From the NCBI RefSeq assembly GCF_038396675.1, contig NC_088931.1:36663501-36727500 (forward strand): DNA of 64,000 nucleotides, read 5' to 3'. The notes beneath the pieces are model-generated. The model ran no database searches. It was not told where the DNA came from and saw nothing but the letters and a program-made list of their open reading frames with translations. A program made the translations under genes and the position numbers. The DNA comes from Hydra vulgaris (lineage: Eukaryota; Cnidaria; Hydrozoa; Anthoathecata; Hydridae). Within the stretch, counting starts at the first letter, position 1. Every line of letters starts with the position of its first letter. This document shows positions 63,101 through 64,000 of the stretch, piece after piece.

Positions 63101-63924
63101 TACAAAAAAAAATTCTTTCAGCAACTGATCTTTAAGAGAGAGTACTAAATAATAAATAATTTTTTTTCAGGGGGTTGATTAAAAAATGATCTATCCCTCC
63201 TGATTTTGAGTCCACCACAAAATTAATAGCCTTAATATATAAATTTATTTTTGACCTCAAAAAAAAAACAGTTTCAAGTTAAGATTTTCTAATTCTAAAG
63301 TTAATAATAAATTTTTTATACAATAAATGCCTACTTAACATTTAAATGAGCTTTAAAATTGTTTTAAGCTTATTTAAGTAATTATAGTTTTATACATACA
63401 TAAAAAAAAATTATACTTTTTATGTATGTATATTTTATGTTGTTAAAAGTATTTAATTTACATCTAATTATAATTCACAAAAATAATTTGATAAAATTTA
63501 ATTCAATAATATAACAATTTGAAATTAAAAATAAATTGATATTTGAATCCATCATTTAAAATACATTATCAAAACCCAAAATATAGGCTGACATTTGCCC
63601 ACTGATCAGTAATGGATTACCTATTAGGCAAGCTAAAAATTTGCCAAATTAAATAGAGACCAATAATTTTAAGGGGTATGCAAGAGATAACTAAGATTAA
63701 TTTAAATAAGTTTAAAGTCTTATTATATATTCTTTGGTAAGTTTGTAGCTTGTAATTTATTTTGCATGTTGTGCTTATTTTTCTTTCATTTTTTATTTAG
63801 GCAACATCAACCAAAGCAGAAGCAAATTGTTATTGATTTTGATCAAATAAACACGTTTAAACCTACTCCTACTGGAATGAAGTTAACTGATAACTTAAGT
63901 AAAATATCAAGCGATAAGAACTAA
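59865..63924 (+). CDS. DCTD: Deoxycytidylate (dCMP) deaminase (three exons, 203 aa)
   Basis: The exons 59865-60138, 60261-60474 and 63801-63924 join in phases 1 and 2 with GT-AG introns. The enzyme deaminates dCMP to dUMP, feeding thymidylate synthesis. It shows [20 protein letters not shown] and TQVGACIVN at the start, [19 protein letters not shown], then the zinc site [13 protein letters not shown] (His ligand and catalytic Glu) and FPCNECAK (two Cys ligands), and ends IVIDFDQIN before a divergent tail. The length and motif order match animal dCMP deaminase. The catalytic part is complete. The ATG at 59865 is chosen over the one at 59868 only because it is first. The assignment is firm. Confidence 0.95.
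60261..60474 (+). CDS. DCTD: dCMP deaminase, exon 2 (zinc site)
   Basis: The acceptor TGTTAG|TAT is preceded by a 122-bp intron. Carries [28 protein letters not shown] and [20 protein letters not shown]. The donor CATAG|GTATAT ends in phase 2. Confidence 0.95.
60475..63800 (+). other. dCMP deaminase intron 2
   Basis: A 3.3-kb AT-rich intron. It includes three 30-bp tandem units (61539-61620; TTTGACCTAAAAATTTTAGT) and a 67-bp-period duplication (62087-62147 and 62157-62214; ACATTGATAAAGCAAGCAAA). The + open frame at 62524-62859 has no domain and is taken as chance. Confidence 0.6.
63801..63924 (+). CDS. DCTD: dCMP deaminase, exon 3 (C-terminus)
   Basis: The acceptor TATTTAG|GCAAC restores Arg and reads [20 protein letters not shown]. 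The C-terminal tail [11 protein letters not shown]... is longer than usual and ends at TAA 63922-63924. Confidence 0.93.
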
Positions 63925-64000
63925 AGTTTACGTTTTATGTGAATGGAACTGTGCAGGTTGTTACTAAGTGGTGGGGTGGATAAGTTGTGAGGTTATAGAA
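63925..64000 (+). other. Start of dCMP deaminase 3' UTR
   Basis: Untranslated sequence runs to the window edge. No poly(A) signal is seen before the window ends. Confidence 0.6.

Overview
This window is nuclear DNA from an animal. It is extremely AT-rich, intron-containing and crowded with transposons. Base composition, conventional GT-AG introns, many long (TA)n tracts, mariner-type elements, CR1/Jockey-like LINE wrecks and tRNA-derived SINEs best fit a cnidarian of the Hydra type. That assignment is an inference, because no species-specific marker was tested.

Only two host genes can be supported, both on the + strand. The first (26047-39495) is a Shroom-family cytoskeletal gene. Six exons join with every splice phase consistent and encode 879 residues. 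The last two exons form a Shroom/Apx domain 2 (ASD2), the coiled-coil part that binds Rho kinase in other animals. A central LPPPP motif resembles an Ena/VASP EVH1 ligand. No PDZ domain is visible in the identified exons. The second (59865-63924) is deoxycytidylate (dCMP) deaminase, with three exons, 203 residues and intact zinc-site motifs (CHAE and PCNEC). The two genes are about 20 kb apart and nothing in the sequence links them functionally.

Regions: 1-8.8 kb is AT-rich DNA with a SINE split by a MITE, a palindromic element and huge TA/CA microsatellites. 8.8-14.5 kb is one minus-strand CR1-like LINE, broken by at least two nested DNA elements. 14.5-16.5 kb holds a truncated hAT-type MITE, a TA-flanked 795-bp element and a SINE. 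17.2-20.5 kb holds unrecognised coding-like debris and a second minus-strand LINE. 22.0-24.4 kb holds an intact hAT-type MITE with an 8-bp target duplication, a G-rich MITE and a local duplication. 26-39.5 kb is the Shroom gene, with a broken DD34D mariner in intron 3. 40.9-41.9 kb is a TIR element. 42.26-43.57 kb is a nearly intact DD37D element with one in-frame stop. 44-49.3 kb is a dense patch of unusual repeats: SINEs, a 118-bp hairpin, a TAACGG motif cluster, a CCATAGCAAC repeat array and a piggyBac-like end. 50-58 kb contains a LINE fossil, a hAT MITE, a palindromic element split by an 800-bp element, and two transposase-like fossils. 58.5-64 kb contains AT repeats and the dCMP deaminase gene.

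No rRNA, functional tRNA, CRISPR array or bacterial-style operon is visible. Promoters could not be assigned. Trans-splicing is a possibility near both start codons but was not proven.
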